NCBI GenBank assembly: GCA_030027265.1
Contig: JASENG010000008.1
Span: 62,001 to 126,000, forward strand
Length of the DNA stretch: 64,000 bases
Origin: Lysinibacillus fusiformis
GTDB lineage: Bacteria > Bacillota > Bacilli > Bacillales_A > Planococcaceae
Reading direction: 5' to 3'
Every line of letters starts with the position of its first letter. Within the stretch, counting starts at the first letter, position 1. This document shows, piece after piece, positions 36,600 through 46,102 of the stretch. Under the pieces are notes generated by a model. That model made no database searches. It was not told the DNA's origin and worked only from the letters and a program-made list of their open reading frames with translations. The position numbers and the translations under genes are program-made.

Positions 36600-39017
36600 A
36601 TGAACAAAAATATAGAAGGATCAGAAGATAAGAGAGAACAATTATATCAGCTATTTAGTTTGCAAAAAGATAATATTATCGTTTTGGACGAAGTGAAGAA
36701 AATTACATATTTAAATAACAATGCCAAAAATTTGTTTAATATTGGAACCAATGAAATTGTAAATGCCCCTATCACAAGATTAATTAATGGATATCCAAAC
36801 AGTCAGCATGATCATCATTCGTATATGGGAATAAGAAATAGTGAAAGCCAATTTATTATTGACATTGAATCGCAAATAATCACTTTAGATCATGAACAAT
36901 TAGAAATATTACTGATTAAAGAAGCCATTAAATTAGAAGAGATAATGGAACAAGAAATATCAATTGCCAAGAAAATAGGGTTTATTGATACAATCAAACA
37001 CCTCCAAAATGGCATTTTTATAATGCATAGAAATAAGGATGGAAAATTTGTCTATACAATGGCAATAGGGAAGTTGCTTGAAGAAATAGGTGCCTATGAT
37101 GAAGTGATGAGAAATCATACGCCTTTTGACATATTCCCGGAAGAAATCGCCTACATAAAACATGTTCACTATGAAAGAGCTTTTCGAGGAGAAAGGGTAA
37201 ACTATGAAATTGATGTGAATGGTAAACGCGTTTTTGTAGACGTTATCCCAATCAGAAAAGGAAATAAAGTTAGTGAAATCATCGGTACAGTTCTGGATAT
37301 CTCCGAACTTAGATCTACTCAACAAGAACTCCAGTTAAATCAAGAACAATATCAGTCCTTAGTAAAATTAAGCCAAGATTACATCGTTGTCTTTGATAAA
37401 AATGCTCAGATTATAAATATGAATCCCAAAGCATTAGAGATATTTGGGTTTTCGGGTCAAGAAGTTCCTTATGACGAGATTAAAAATAAAATTCCAGGTC
37501 CATGCGAGTACCTTAATGGCTATTTTGAAAAAGCACTACAAGGAAATCTGCAGAGTTTCGAAGTGGATTTTCTAGATAAAAATTCAAATAAAATTTATCT
37601 TGATGTGACTATATTGCCATTCTTTATGGACAATCAGATTCAAGGCGCCTATATGATTGGCAAAGATATTACCGAACAAAAAATGATACAAGATATGAAC
37701 GCCTATTTAGCCCATCACGATGATTTAACTACGTTGCCGAACAGAAGATGGATGGCAAGAAAAACAAGAGAGGCATTAGAACAGATAGATAACGGTGATC
37801 AGAAAATGCTTGCCATTCTTTTAATTGATTTAGACCGTTTTAAATCGATTAATGATACACTTGGCCATCAAATAGGCGATAAACTATTGGAAGAAATGGG
37901 CAGAAGAATATTAGCAAGCATAGACAACAAAAAACATTTCGCTTGTCGGATGGGTGGAGATGAGTTTATGATTCTATGCTCTGATGTTACTCGTGAAGAA
38001 GAAGTGCATGATATAGCAGACAGATTTTTGCAACAATTAGAAAATCCGATCTACATTGAAAAGTATGAATTATTAATTACTGCAAGTATTGGGATTTGCC
38101 TTTACCCAACAGGTGGAATTGATACTGTAGATTTAATGAAAAATGCAGATATCGCTTTATATAAAGCCAAGGATTTAGGTCGGAATATGTACCAAATTTA
38201 TGATCCATCGATGAATAAAAGAAGCTATCAGTCCTTCTTATTGGAAAGAGATTTGCGAAAAGCGATTATGAATGACGAGTTTATCGTTCATCTGCAGCCG
38301 CGAGTGGATGCCTTAACGGGTAAAACTGTTAGTGCAGAGGCTTTAATTCGTTGGATGCATCCAGAACTTGGATTAGTTTCTCCAGGTGAATTTATTCCCC
38401 TTGCTGAAGAGAGCGGTTTGATTATCCCAATGGGGAAATGGATGAAGCGCAAGGTATGTGAAAAATTGGTTGAATGGAGAGAAGCGGGGGTTCCGCTTAT
38501 TCCGATTAGTGTCAATATAAGTTCCAAACGTTTTATACAAAAGGATTTTGCGAGTGAAATTCGTGACCTGCTAGATGAGTTTCAATTAGAAGGAAAGTGG
38601 CTTGAAATCGAAATTACTGAAAACTCAATAATGAGAAATGAACAACAGGTATTTCAAACCCTTCATGAATTAAAGATGCTGGGAGTAAAAATCTATATTG
38701 ATGATTTTGGCACAGGCTATTCTTCCTTTAATTATTTAAAAACGTTTCATCTAGATGGCGTTAAAATAGACCGTTCTTTCATACAAAATATTTCTTCTGA
38801 ATCTGAAAATGCAAGTATTACGACGGCCATGATTAAAGTGGCGCAGCATTTGAAATTAGAAGTGATTGCTGAAGGTGTTGAAACTAAAGAAGAATTGGAT
38901 TATTTACTCGAACAAAATTGCCATTATATTCAAGGATACTATTTTGGCAGACCATGTGCGTCCGAGGAATTTGAACGGAAGTTTTTAGGGGCTAATTGTC
39001 CAAGTCCTGTCGTTTAA
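36600..39017 (+). CDS. PAS-PAS-GGDEF-EAL cyclic di-GMP turnover protein
   Basis: 805 residues, no membrane segment, so cytoplasmic. In numbering from the upstream ATG at 36585: a degenerate PAS-like region about 20-120, PAS domains about 135-245 and 255-368, GGDEF domain 370-540 with intact GGDEF (457-461), EAL domain 550-800 with EALIRW (585), NISS, EIEITEN, DDFGTGYSS, VKIDRSF, AEGVET and QGYYFGRP. All catalytic residues for both making and cleaving c-di-GMP are present. The inhibitory RxxD site before GGDEF reads NKKH, so product inhibition is probably lost. I prefer ATG 36600 because GAGGAAG precedes it; the ATG at 36585 has no ribosome site. Confidence 0.92.
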   Translation: MNKNIEGSEDKREQLYQLFSLQKDNIIVLDEVKKITYLNNNAKNLFNIGTNEIVNAPITRLINGYPNSQHDHHSYMGIRNSESQFIIDIESQIITLDHEQLEILLIKEAIKLEEIMEQEISIAKKIGFIDTIKHLQNGIFIMHRNKDGKFVYTMAIGKLLEEIGAYDEVMRNHTPFDIFPEEIAYIKHVHYERAFRGERVNYEIDVNGKRVFVDVIPIRKGNKVSEIIGTVLDISELRSTQQELQLNQEQYQSLVKLSQDYIVVFDKNAQIINMNPKALEIFGFSGQEVPYDEIKNKIPGPCEYLNGYFEKALQGNLQSFEVDFLDKNSNKIYLDVTILPFFMDNQIQGAYMIGKDITEQKMIQDMNAYLAHHDDLTTLPNRRWMARKTREALEQIDNGDQKMLAILLIDLDRFKSINDTLGHQIGDKLLEEMGRRILASIDNKKHFACRMGGDEFMILCSDVTREEEVHDIADRFLQQLENPIYIEKYELLITASIGICLYPTGGIDTVDLMKNADIALYKAKDLGRNMYQIYDPSMNKRSYQSFLLERDLRKAIMNDEFIVHLQPRVDALTGKTVSAEALIRWMHPELGLVSPGEFIPLAEESGLIIPMGKWMKRKVCEKLVEWREAGVPLIPISVNISSKRFIQKDFASEIRDLLDEFQLEGKWLEIEITENSIMRNEQQVFQTLHELKMLGVKIYIDDFGTGYSSFNYLKTFHLDGVKIDRSFIQNISSESENASITTAMIKVAQHLKLEVIAEGVETKEELDYLLEQNCHYIQGYYFGRPCASEEFERKFLGANCPSPVV

Positions 39018-39142
39018 ATTCAAACAACAAAATTGAAACAACTTCCAATATTCATGTATGATTAATTTCAAGACGATTTATAGAATATGGTATTTCCATA
39101 GTAGAAAAATTTTCATATGGAATAAGGAGTGGAGTGTAGAAG

Positions 39143-40201
39143 ATGGAGATTGGGCTAACGACCTTTGTGGAAACAACACCCGATGTAAAAACAGGCAAAA
39201 CCATTAGTCATGCAGAACGTATTCGTGAAGTGGTAGATGAAATCGTTTTAGCAGACGAAGTAGGATTAGATGTATACGGTGTAGGAGAACACCATCGAAA
39301 GGATTATGCTTGTTCTGCTCCTGCTGTTCTGCTCGCAGCAGCGGCAGCTCGGACAAAGAACATCCGATTAACGAGTGCTGTTTCTGTGTTGTCTTCTGAT
39401 GATCCGGTAAGAGTATTCCAAGAATTTTCAACAGTTGATGCGATTTCAAATGGTCGAGCTGAAATTATGGCGGGTCGTGGTTCTTTCATTGAATCATTCC
39501 CCTTATTTGGTTATGACTTAAAAGATTATGATGAGCTATATGAAGAAAAGTTAGAGTTATTATTGCATTTAACGAAAAATGAAATTATTAATTGGAAAGG
39601 GAAGCACCGGGCGGACATACCAAATCGCGGGGTGTATCCTCGACCAGTACAAGATCCGTTGCCAGTTTGGATTGCCAGTGGCGGTACGCCGCAATCTGTA
39701 GCACGGGCAGGCTATCTGGGGTTGCCATTGGTCTTGGCCATCATAGGTGGAAGCCCTTTCCAATTTGCGCCACTTGTTAATTTATACTATCGGGCTGCAC
39801 AAGAAGCTGGCCATGACCCGTCTAAATTAACAGTAGCATCCCACTCTCATGGTTACGTAGCAGAGACTGAAGAGCTGGCCATTGAAAAATTCTTCCCGCC
39901 AACACAGTATGCCATGAATGTATTGGGAAGAGAGCGCGGATGGGGGCAATATACTCGTGAATCCTTTGACCATGCTCGCAGTATAGAGGGTGCTCTTTAT
40001 ACAGGGGATGTAAAAACAGTAGCAGAGAAAATCATACTGTTACGTAAAAAAGTAGGGATTACCCGATTTATGCTGCATTGTCCAGTCGGTTCAATGCCGC
40101 ATGAGGATGTTATGAAATCCATTGAACTTTTAGGAAAAGAAGTTGCTCCAATCGTTCGCGAAGAAATTAAACGCTGGGAAGCGGCAGGACAGCCGCAATA
40201 A
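39143..40201 (+). CDS. Luciferase-like (LLM class) flavin-dependent oxidoreductase
   Basis: 352 residues, bacterial-luciferase TIM barrel. Motifs: ADEVGLDVYGVGEHHRKDYA, TKNIRLTSAVSVLSSDDPVR, FSTVDAISNGRAEIMAGRGS, WIASGGTPQSVARAGYLGLP and HSHGYVAETEELA. Uses reduced FMN and oxygen; substrate unknown. GGAGTG ribosome site before ATG; monocistronic, with a strong terminator behind it. Confidence 0.88.
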   Translation: MEIGLTTFVETTPDVKTGKTISHAERIREVVDEIVLADEVGLDVYGVGEHHRKDYACSAPAVLLAAAAARTKNIRLTSAVSVLSSDDPVRVFQEFSTVDAISNGRAEIMAGRGSFIESFPLFGYDLKDYDELYEEKLELLLHLTKNEIINWKGKHRADIPNRGVYPRPVQDPLPVWIASGGTPQSVARAGYLGLPLVLAIIGGSPFQFAPLVNLYYRAAQEAGHDPSKLTVASHSHGYVAETEELAIEKFFPPTQYAMNVLGRERGWGQYTRESFDHARSIEGALYTGDVKTVAEKIILLRKKVGITRFMLHCPVGSMPHEDVMKSIELLGKEVAPIVREEIKRWEAAGQPQ

Positions 40202-40208
40202 AATGAAG

Positions 40209-40247
40209 AACTGCTCAGGCAATAAGCGCGCCGAGCAGTTTTTTTAC
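40209..40247. terminator. Terminator of the LLM oxidoreductase gene
   Basis: Arms AACTGCTC / GAGCAGTT with an inner GGC...GCC extension and seven T. Confidence 0.88.
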
Positions 40248-40294
40248 TTATTTTTTGAGTAGAATACGGATTTTGGAACAGGTTCAATGCACCG

Positions 40295-40951
40295 CTATTT
40301 CTCCCCCAAATTATATTGATATAGCCATTTTTCTGTATTCATTAATTCATCTTGATGAACTTGTATTCCGTTTCCGAGAAAGATTGTTGTATCATCAATC
40401 CCGACAACCATTACTTCTAAATCAGAATCTTTGTCATTTTTCTTATAGACATCGCCAATAATAGGAAGCAGATCGTCGAAATTACTTGCATCTTCCGATA
40501 ACTCACTATTACTCGTTGTAGGCCATTCACGATATTCAATCGGATTACTATTTTCATTACGCCCTGGAACCATTAGCAAATATTCATTATGGCGGATTCC
40601 ATTAGAATCATTGGTGATAATGCCTTTATTTTCCACTGAGGAAACGACCTCGATGGAATTTAAAGTATAGTAATCCAACATATCCGGATGTGGGTTTGTG
40701 ATTAAAACATAATCCCCTGCGTCCGCTCTGCGATCCTTGGATAATGTATAGATTTTTTTATTGAAAATAAAACTATCCCGTTCCTTTGGTTGGTACTTCT
40801 CAATTTCTGCGGCACTAGATAAGACTTGAGTAAGATCTCGCAGCCTTATAAGATGAACAGATTTTTTGAACATCGGTTTTACTGCATAAACTTTGTGCAA
40901 CTCATTTTCAAAATAAACAAATTGACCCTTTCTAACTTGAAAGAGTTTCAT
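40295..40951 (-). CDS. Hypothetical protein, 218 residues
   Basis: ATG at 40951 (MKLFQVRKGQFVYFENELHK) has GGAGAGTT upstream. Appears to be a soluble protein of beta-strand modules: short segments such as GQFVYFENELHKVYAV, RDSFIFNKKIYTLS and SDLEVMVVGIDDTTIFLGNG look like three SH3/KOW-like barrels that each start with an 'x-V-x-V' strand. No signal peptide or membrane helix. I do not recognise a family. Confidence 0.7.
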   Translation of the reverse strand: MKLFQVRKGQFVYFENELHKVYAVKPMFKKSVHLIRLRDLTQVLSSAAEIEKYQPKERDSFIFNKKIYTLSKDRRADAGDYVLITNPHPDMLDYYTLNSIEVVSSVENKGIITNDSNGIRHNEYLLMVPGRNENSNPIEYREWPTTSNSELSEDASNFDDLLPIIGDVYKKNDKDSDLEVMVVGIDDTTIFLGNGIQVHQDELMNTEKWLYQYNLGEK

Positions 40952-41145
40952 GGACAACTCTCCTTAAAAATCAAACGTATTTTCATTTAGCATGTACAAA
41001 ATGAATAGAAATATAAAAAAAATATCAGCAATGGTGAAGTAAGTCTCTGGTCTTAGATGAAATTACAGTTAAGGGTCGTTTTATTGACTTCGATATAAAT
41101 GTATCATGATATTAAAGTGAAGATAAAGGAAAGGGAAGTGTTAAA

Positions 41146-41922
41146 GTGGAAAAAAAGAAAATTTTTATTTGGATAGCTTTAGTAGCAATAATTGCTGTAC
41201 TTGTTTTTCAAATTTTAATAAATGGGAAAAACAAAGATAAGGACGTAGCGATCGATAAGGATTTTTCTCACGTAGAAGTCGAAAGCGAAAATTCGGATAT
41301 TGAGTTTATGAATATTGATGGGAAAGAAGCATTAATCGAATTGGAGAATGACGATAAAAATCGCTATAAATTAGATGTAAAAGTAAAAGGAAATACTTTA
41401 GAAATTGATGTTGAGCGTAAAGGGTTTAGTTGGTTCTCTTTTGATTTCTTTTCAAAATCGCCGAAAGTTACAATAGGGCTGCCAAATAAAGATTATGGTA
41501 CGATAAAGGCAGAAACGGATAATGGAACGATCGATGTTTCAAAAATTAAGGTAAATGAATTAGAAGCGGATACTGATAATGGGGAAATGATTATAAAAGA
41601 AATTGAAAGTCAAAGAATTGATGTAGAATCAGACAATGGCGATGTTGTCATCGAAAACAGTATAGGAGTAATCCAGGGTAAAACTAATAACGGGAATGTC
41701 ACTGTTACAATGGATACCATCGAGCAACCAATGGATTTGGAGACAGATAATGGTCAAATTCATGTGCAAACAAAGGATAAAGCCAAGAATGTACAATTTA
41801 ACGTGAAAACTGATAATGGAAGAGTTAATATTTATGGTCAAACTACTACTGAAAAAGCAATCGGTGATGGAAATATTAAGATACAGTTAACATCTGATAA
41901 TGGGAATATCACAGTAGAATAG
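41146..41922 (+). CDS. DUF4097-type beta-repeat protein with N-terminal membrane anchor
   Basis: 258 residues. One membrane helix near the N-terminus (IFIWIALVAIIAVLVFQILI), then repeated short strands marked by T/SDNG: AETDNGTID, ADTDNGEMI, VESDNGDVV, TNNGNVTV, ETDNGQIHV, KTDNGRVNI and SDNGNITV, about every 20 residues. This is the right-handed beta pattern of DUF4097 proteins, exposed outside the cell. Role unknown; in other Bacillales such genes sit beside envelope-stress regulators, but no such gene is adjacent here. GTG start with AAAGGGAAG upstream. Confidence 0.82.
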   Translation: MEKKKIFIWIALVAIIAVLVFQILINGKNKDKDVAIDKDFSHVEVESENSDIEFMNIDGKEALIELENDDKNRYKLDVKVKGNTLEIDVERKGFSWFSFDFFSKSPKVTIGLPNKDYGTIKAETDNGTIDVSKIKVNELEADTDNGEMIIKEIESQRIDVESDNGDVVIENSIGVIQGKTNNGNVTVTMDTIEQPMDLETDNGQIHVQTKDKAKNVQFNVKTDNGRVNIYGQTTTEKAIGDGNIKIQLTSDNGNITVE

Positions 41923-41951
41923 ATTGATTTGTTGCAGGGGGGGGCACGAGT

Positions 41952-42491
41952 TTGGAAAAGGTAGAAATCCGAAGGCCAAAGACCGATGAACTTGAACAAA
42001 TTCATCAATTTTTTTCTGCAGTGATTACGGATACCTATCTAAAAGAAGGTTTGTCAGATTTAAATGATGAGCTCTTGGAAGAAATTGAATCGAAGAAAAA
42101 ATTCTTGGCCGATGATATCTCCGGCAATGGAGAAAAGAACTATTTCTTGTTTGCCTATTTAGAAAATAAAATTATTGGAACAATAGCGTATGGACAGCCA
42201 AATTCATTAATAGTTGAAGAATCAAAAGGGCAGTTGGATCATTTACATGAAGTAGGATCCATGCTAGTTCACCCGGACTATCAAAATAAAGGTATTGGAA
42301 ATCAGCTGCTTCAAGCAATTTTTGATTCTTTAAGAGTAAAGGGGATTAAGGAATTTTGTTTTGACAGCGGCTATAAACAAGCACAAATGATTTGGACTAA
42401 AAAGTTTGGCGCTCCCCTTATCTATTTAGAAAATTATTGGGGAGAAGATAGCCCTCATATGATTTGGAGAATAAAATTATCAGATGTATGA
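41952..42491 (+). CDS. GNAT family N-acetyltransferase
   Basis: 179 residues. Acetyl-CoA-binding motif A reads VGSMLVHPDYQNKGIGNQLL near residue 98, with motif B-like FCFDSGYKQAQMIWTKKFGA. Acceptor unknown. TTG start at 41952 with a G-rich ribosome site (GGGGGGG), 29 bases after the DUF4097 gene, so probably co-transcribed. Confidence 0.82.
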   Translation: MEKVEIRRPKTDELEQIHQFFSAVITDTYLKEGLSDLNDELLEEIESKKKFLADDISGNGEKNYFLFAYLENKIIGTIAYGQPNSLIVEESKGQLDHLHEVGSMLVHPDYQNKGIGNQLLQAIFDSLRVKGIKEFCFDSGYKQAQMIWTKKFGAPLIYLENYWGEDSPHMIWRIKLSDV

Positions 42492-42498
42492 TGACAAA

Positions 42499-42534
42499 AA
42501 AGAGGCTTAAGATGTGGATTTCTTAAGCCTCTTC
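42499..42534 (+). terminator. Terminator after the GNAT gene
   Basis: Perfect 13-bp arms AAGAGGCTTAAGA / TCTTAAGCCTCTT with an 8-nt loop. Confidence 0.85.
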
Positions 42535-42628
42535 TAGGCAGATAAAAAGGTATAAAGCTTTCTTATTCGCATAGGAAAAAGAACGATTTTGGCCATTAGG
42601 GGGATAAATCGTGTTTTCTAATAGTTCA

Positions 42629-42802
42629 TTAAGAAATTACGTCATCCTCTTTTTTCTCAAAGGTTTTGCAATCTGTTTCTTCACTATTCGATGCCTCATC
42701 TGTATTGCGACTATTTACAACATAGATTTTAGCTGCGTCACATCGATTGCCCGAAGCCCAATATGTACAGCTGTCCACTTCACAAAGTACGTCTGTAGCC
42801 AT
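42629..42802 (-). CDS. DUF1540 small cysteine protein, 57 residues
   Basis: MATDVLCEVDSCTYWASGNR followed by C-DAAKIYVV and, after an acidic linker, ETDCKTF. The CEVDSC-8-C-...-C spacing is the DUF1540 signature, thought to bind metal. ATG at 42802 is preceded by AAAGGAGGTG. In spore formers these genes are often expressed during sporulation (family knowledge). Confidence 0.87.
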   Translation of the reverse strand: MATDVLCEVDSCTYWASGNRCDAAKIYVVNSRNTDEASNSEETDCKTFEKKEDDVIS

Positions 42803-43030
42803 TGTAAACACCTCCTTTAGAACTAATATTTACCAATTTAAGTTATTTGAAACAATGATTTTGGAATATCATCTATTTTATTTGTTGTTTGTACATAAGG
42901 GCATTTAGATGTCTTGATTTGAATATTATTTAACTACATATATAAATTGTTTTTCTTTTGAAAGGCTCTAGCAGCAAGGGCAAAGTTCTACTTATTGCGA
43001 AAAAAAGAGTAAAAAGGCAAGGGTGAAAAT

Positions 43031-45391
43031 ATGAAAGAAGCAATTAATGCTGATTACAGTTATCAGCAAGTAGAAGAGCGGGCGAGACATTATTTTCAGC
43101 TGCTGTTTGAGCAGGTGGAAAGTAAAGATTATATTCCCAATTTAGTTGAGGATTTTCAAAAGTGGAAAGTCAAACATATCCATCATCCCTCCTTTTTTTC
43201 CTTTTTTGCTTCCAAACAAAAAAAGCCGAGTACGAAAGATACATTTCACTACATTAAATGGTTGGATTATACAAATAAATTAGAGAATTATTTAAAACGA
43301 AGCATTTCTTATATTTATTTACGTGATTTAGGGAAGACTTTGGAAAGCATGGAAACCCAGTCGAAAATTAATAAAGCTGTCGAAAATTTAACGAGTAGTC
43401 TTATCCATTCCACGGAGGATGAAAAAAAGGAATTATTTGGCCAAGACTGGATCATTCAAAAGGCAAGGGAAGAGCAAATTCTTCTAACGGTTGATTGGCT
43501 TTTTAGTAAATTGAATACTGTGTCTTCGAATATCCCTGAAGAGCTTGATGGGGTAAATGCACAGCGTAAGCTTATTAAAATCATTGCAGGAGTACTTATG
43601 CATACGATGGATAGCCTGGATGAGGGTATTTCTGCCGATGAGCGAAAGGAAAAGCTCGATAAAGCTATTCGGCTAGGCTATTGTTATGGTTTAACCTATC
43701 CCTTTATAGATGACCTTCTTGATTCGAATCTATTGTCTAAGAAAGAGAAAGACCAGTATTCTCATCTGATACGCACCTCTCTCATTACTGGAAGTGTTCC
43801 GCCTCTTGGCAGAGGATGGAGTGATGGAACCCTTCAATCATTGCGTTTTATTCATGCAGAATTAAAGGAAGCATTTGAATACATTCAATCCCAGCAAAAA
43901 TCAGTAGCCTTTTTTGAGCAAGCCTATGTATTCTTTCATTCTCAAGAAATTGACCGACAAAAAGAATTATCAAATGCATTCTATACAAACGAAGAATTAT
44001 ATGTACCGATTATTTTAAAATCTTCATCCTCGAGACTGATTGCACGCTCGGTCATACAAGACACGGACGATGGATTTGAACAAAGAACATTTATGTATGG
44101 GATATACAATCAATTAGCAGATGACTTTGCCGATATGTATGATGATTTAAAAGCAGGGGCAGTTACGCCTTATACGTATTATCTAAAGCATCACCAGCTG
44201 CGGACGGATTTGATTAATCCTTTTGAAATGTACTGGGCAGTGATTGCCAATTTAATTCATAACGTGTATCATTCTGACGACCAAACGCGGGAAGTCATTT
44301 TGAACAGAGCCATTAATGGGTTGAAACGATTTAAAGAGAAGCATGGCGAAAAGAAGTATAAACAGGTGATGGAGCAATTTGCTTCCGGGTTTCCCGAGTT
44401 TAATAATGTTTTACAGAAAATGGTCGAAAAAGGCGATGATGTCGACTTCTTTGATAAATTACTGCGCGATTATATGGTGGATCATTTAAAAAGTGAGCGC
44501 GAGGAAAAAGAGGCATTCAAAGACAAAGTAGAAAGTGTAAAGGGAAGAGTAAATCAAACGCTTTTAATTGATGCTGAACAAGACATAAAATTTCAACATG
44601 ATCCGGTCTTAGAAGCGGCCAATTACAGTCTAACTGGGGATGGAAAACGCTTTAGACCTATAATGGCATGGTTTGTGGGCGTTGAGATGTACGGTTTAAA
44701 GGAGTCAAGTCTTGCTCCTCTTTTTCAGTCATTGGAATATATGCATACTGCTTCACTGCTTTTTGACGATTTGCCTTCACAGGATAATGCCTCATATCGA
44801 CGAGGACGACCAACTGTTCATGAAATGTATAATGTGGCGATTGCTGAACTAACTGGGCTTTTTCTTACACAAAGGGCGATCGAGCAACAAACTTTTCTTG
44901 AAGAATTCGATGCCAAAACAGTGCTTGAACTAGTCCGTTACTCTTCGCAAGTGACAGCCAATATGTGTAAAGGGCAAGTAATGGATTTGGAATCGAAAGG
45001 GAAAAGGCTTTCTAAGGATGAGCTTGAAACAATGTGTTTTTATAAGACGGCCTTAGGCTTTGAAGCAGCCCTCCTCATGCCGGCCATTTTAGCCGAAGCA
45101 AAAGAAAGTGAGAGAGCAGCCTTAAAAAAATTCTCTCGTCATGCAGGAATCGCCTTTCAAATCAAGGATGACTTATTAGATAGTGAAGGAGATTTTGAAA
45201 GTCTAGGCAAATCAGCGGGTATGGACCAAGAAAATAAAACTTCCACTTTCGTGACGATTCTAGGTATAGAGGGTGCGAAATCCGAATTATGGGAACAGTA
45301 TTTTTTAGCCAATGAAGCATTGGAGGACCTTCCAGCTAGCGCGTCTTTCCTGAAGCTGTTTTTAAATAGTATTGTTTACCGCAATCGGTAA
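43031..45391 (+). CDS. Two-domain isoprenoid synthase-like protein: novel N-terminal domain plus C-terminal polyprenyl synthetase
   Basis: 786 residues, over twice the usual ~300. The C-terminal third (about 515-786) is a trans-polyprenyl diphosphate synthase: GDGKRFRP at 536-543, first aspartate motif DDLPSQD at 579-585 with RRGRPTVH, CKGQVMDLE at 646, and second motif KDDLLDSEGD at 712-721. The N-terminal 490 residues have no named family that I recognise. They do carry FIDDLLDS at 225-232 and ADDFADMYDDLKAGAVTPYT at 363-382. The 137-residue spacing of those acidic motifs is almost the 134 of the C-terminal domain, so I infer a second alpha-helical isoprenoid-synthase fold, possibly a class I terpene cyclase. 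AAGGG(T)G ribosome site and ATG. Single gene with its own terminator. Confidence 0.8.
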   Translation: MKEAINADYSYQQVEERARHYFQLLFEQVESKDYIPNLVEDFQKWKVKHIHHPSFFSFFASKQKKPSTKDTFHYIKWLDYTNKLENYLKRSISYIYLRDLGKTLESMETQSKINKAVENLTSSLIHSTEDEKKELFGQDWIIQKAREEQILLTVDWLFSKLNTVSSNIPEELDGVNAQRKLIKIIAGVLMHTMDSLDEGISADERKEKLDKAIRLGYCYGLTYPFIDDLLDSNLLSKKEKDQYSHLIRTSLITGSVPPLGRGWSDGTLQSLRFIHAELKEAFEYIQSQQKSVAFFEQAYVFFHSQEIDRQKELSNAFYTNEELYVPIILKSSSSRLIARSVIQDTDDGFEQRTFMYGIYNQLADDFADMYDDLKAGAVTPYTYYLKHHQLRTDLINPFEMYWAVIANLIHNVYHSDDQTREVILNRAINGLKRFKEKHGEKKYKQVMEQFASGFPEFNNVLQKMVEKGDDVDFFDKLLRDYMVDHLKSEREEKEAFKDKVESVKGRVNQTLLIDAEQDIKFQHDPVLEAANYSLTGDGKRFRPIMAWFVGVEMYGLKESSLAPLFQSLEYMHTASLLFDDLPSQDNASYRRGRPTVHEMYNVAIAELTGLFLTQRAIEQQTFLEEFDAKTVLELVRYSSQVTANMCKGQVMDLESKGKRLSKDELETMCFYKTALGFEAALLMPAILAEAKESERAALKKFSRHAGIAFQIKDDLLDSEGDFESLGKSAGMDQENKTSTFVTILGIEGAKSELWEQYFLANEALEDLPASASFLKLFLNSIVYRNR

Positions 45392-45433
45392 TCATGCGAA
45401 TAGAATAGGTGAAATGCGAAATATGGGGAATTT

Positions 45434-45466
45434 GAGCTCGAGATTAATTGATCTCGGGCTTTTTAA
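45434..45466 (+). terminator. Terminator of the two-domain isoprenoid synthase gene
   Basis: Arms AGCTCGAGAT / ATCTCGGGCT (one G-U) followed by a T run. Confidence 0.8.
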
Positions 45467-45519
45467 TTTGGAGCACCAAAGTTTTTTGGAAAAGCGGGTT
45501 GTAAAGGTTGGTTCAGAAA

Positions 45520-45640
45520 GCTAGGAGCATTAAAGGGAGGAATAGGCGTGGCGTGAAAGACGGTACAGTAAGCTAGGAGTTATGAAGGGACGAATGAAAG
45601 AGTTCGATCAGACGTTTCACCGTAAATAAGCGCAACATCG
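45520..45640. repeat. Degenerate direct repeat in a gene-free stretch
   Basis: Two related blocks start GGTTCAGAAAGCTAGGAGCA (45514 region) and GGTACAGTAAGCTAGGAGTT (45564 region), each continuing with AAGGGA-G-GAAT. No open frame with a ribosome site crosses them. Confidence 0.5.
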
Positions 45641-45729
45641 GATTTAAGCCATACGAAAAGTATGGGAAATATAAAAGAATGCGATGAGCTTTTATAAAAT
45701 CCAATAATTTGGTTACTTTCAAACTTTTA

Positions 45730-45915
45730 GGCGGAGAATTTCCGTCTAATGAATGGAATGGAGGCTTAAGAAGCAGAAATAAGCGGAGATTTTCCGGTTA
45801 ACTGCTCAAAATATGCCACCATGCAAGGATATGGGGCATATAAGCGTAAAAACTACCCTTACTTTAACCGAAATATAGGGATATTTTAATTTAAGCGGAA
45901 ATTTTCCGTTTATTC
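45730..45915. repeat. Three short palindromic repeats (AAGCGGAAATTTTCCG family)
   Basis: GGCGGAGAATTTCCGTC near 45731, AAGCGGAGATTTTCCGGTTA at 45781-45800 and AAGCGGAAATTTTCCGTTTA at 45893-45912. Each can form a small hairpin with CGGA/TCCG arms. They occupy the space between convergent genes. No gene is visible between 45467 and 46040. Confidence 0.65.
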
Positions 45916-46043
45916 ACAATGAGGTCAAATTACTTTGCATCTATTTTAGCAATCGAATTATCGAAAAAGATTATTTATTTCAAGTTGTGATCCATCGTGC
46001 AATTTTCCTGTATCTAGCCCAAAACATTGAATACAGCAATAAA

Positions 46044-46082
46044 AATTAGGGTGGAAAATCACCGAAATTTCACACCCTAATT
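46044..46082 (-). terminator. Terminator of the EamA transporter gene
   Basis: Arms AATTAGGGTG / CACCCTAATT with a long loop and T run on the minus strand. Confidence 0.78.
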
Positions 46083-46102
46083 GCAATCCCATTAGAAAAG
46101 CA

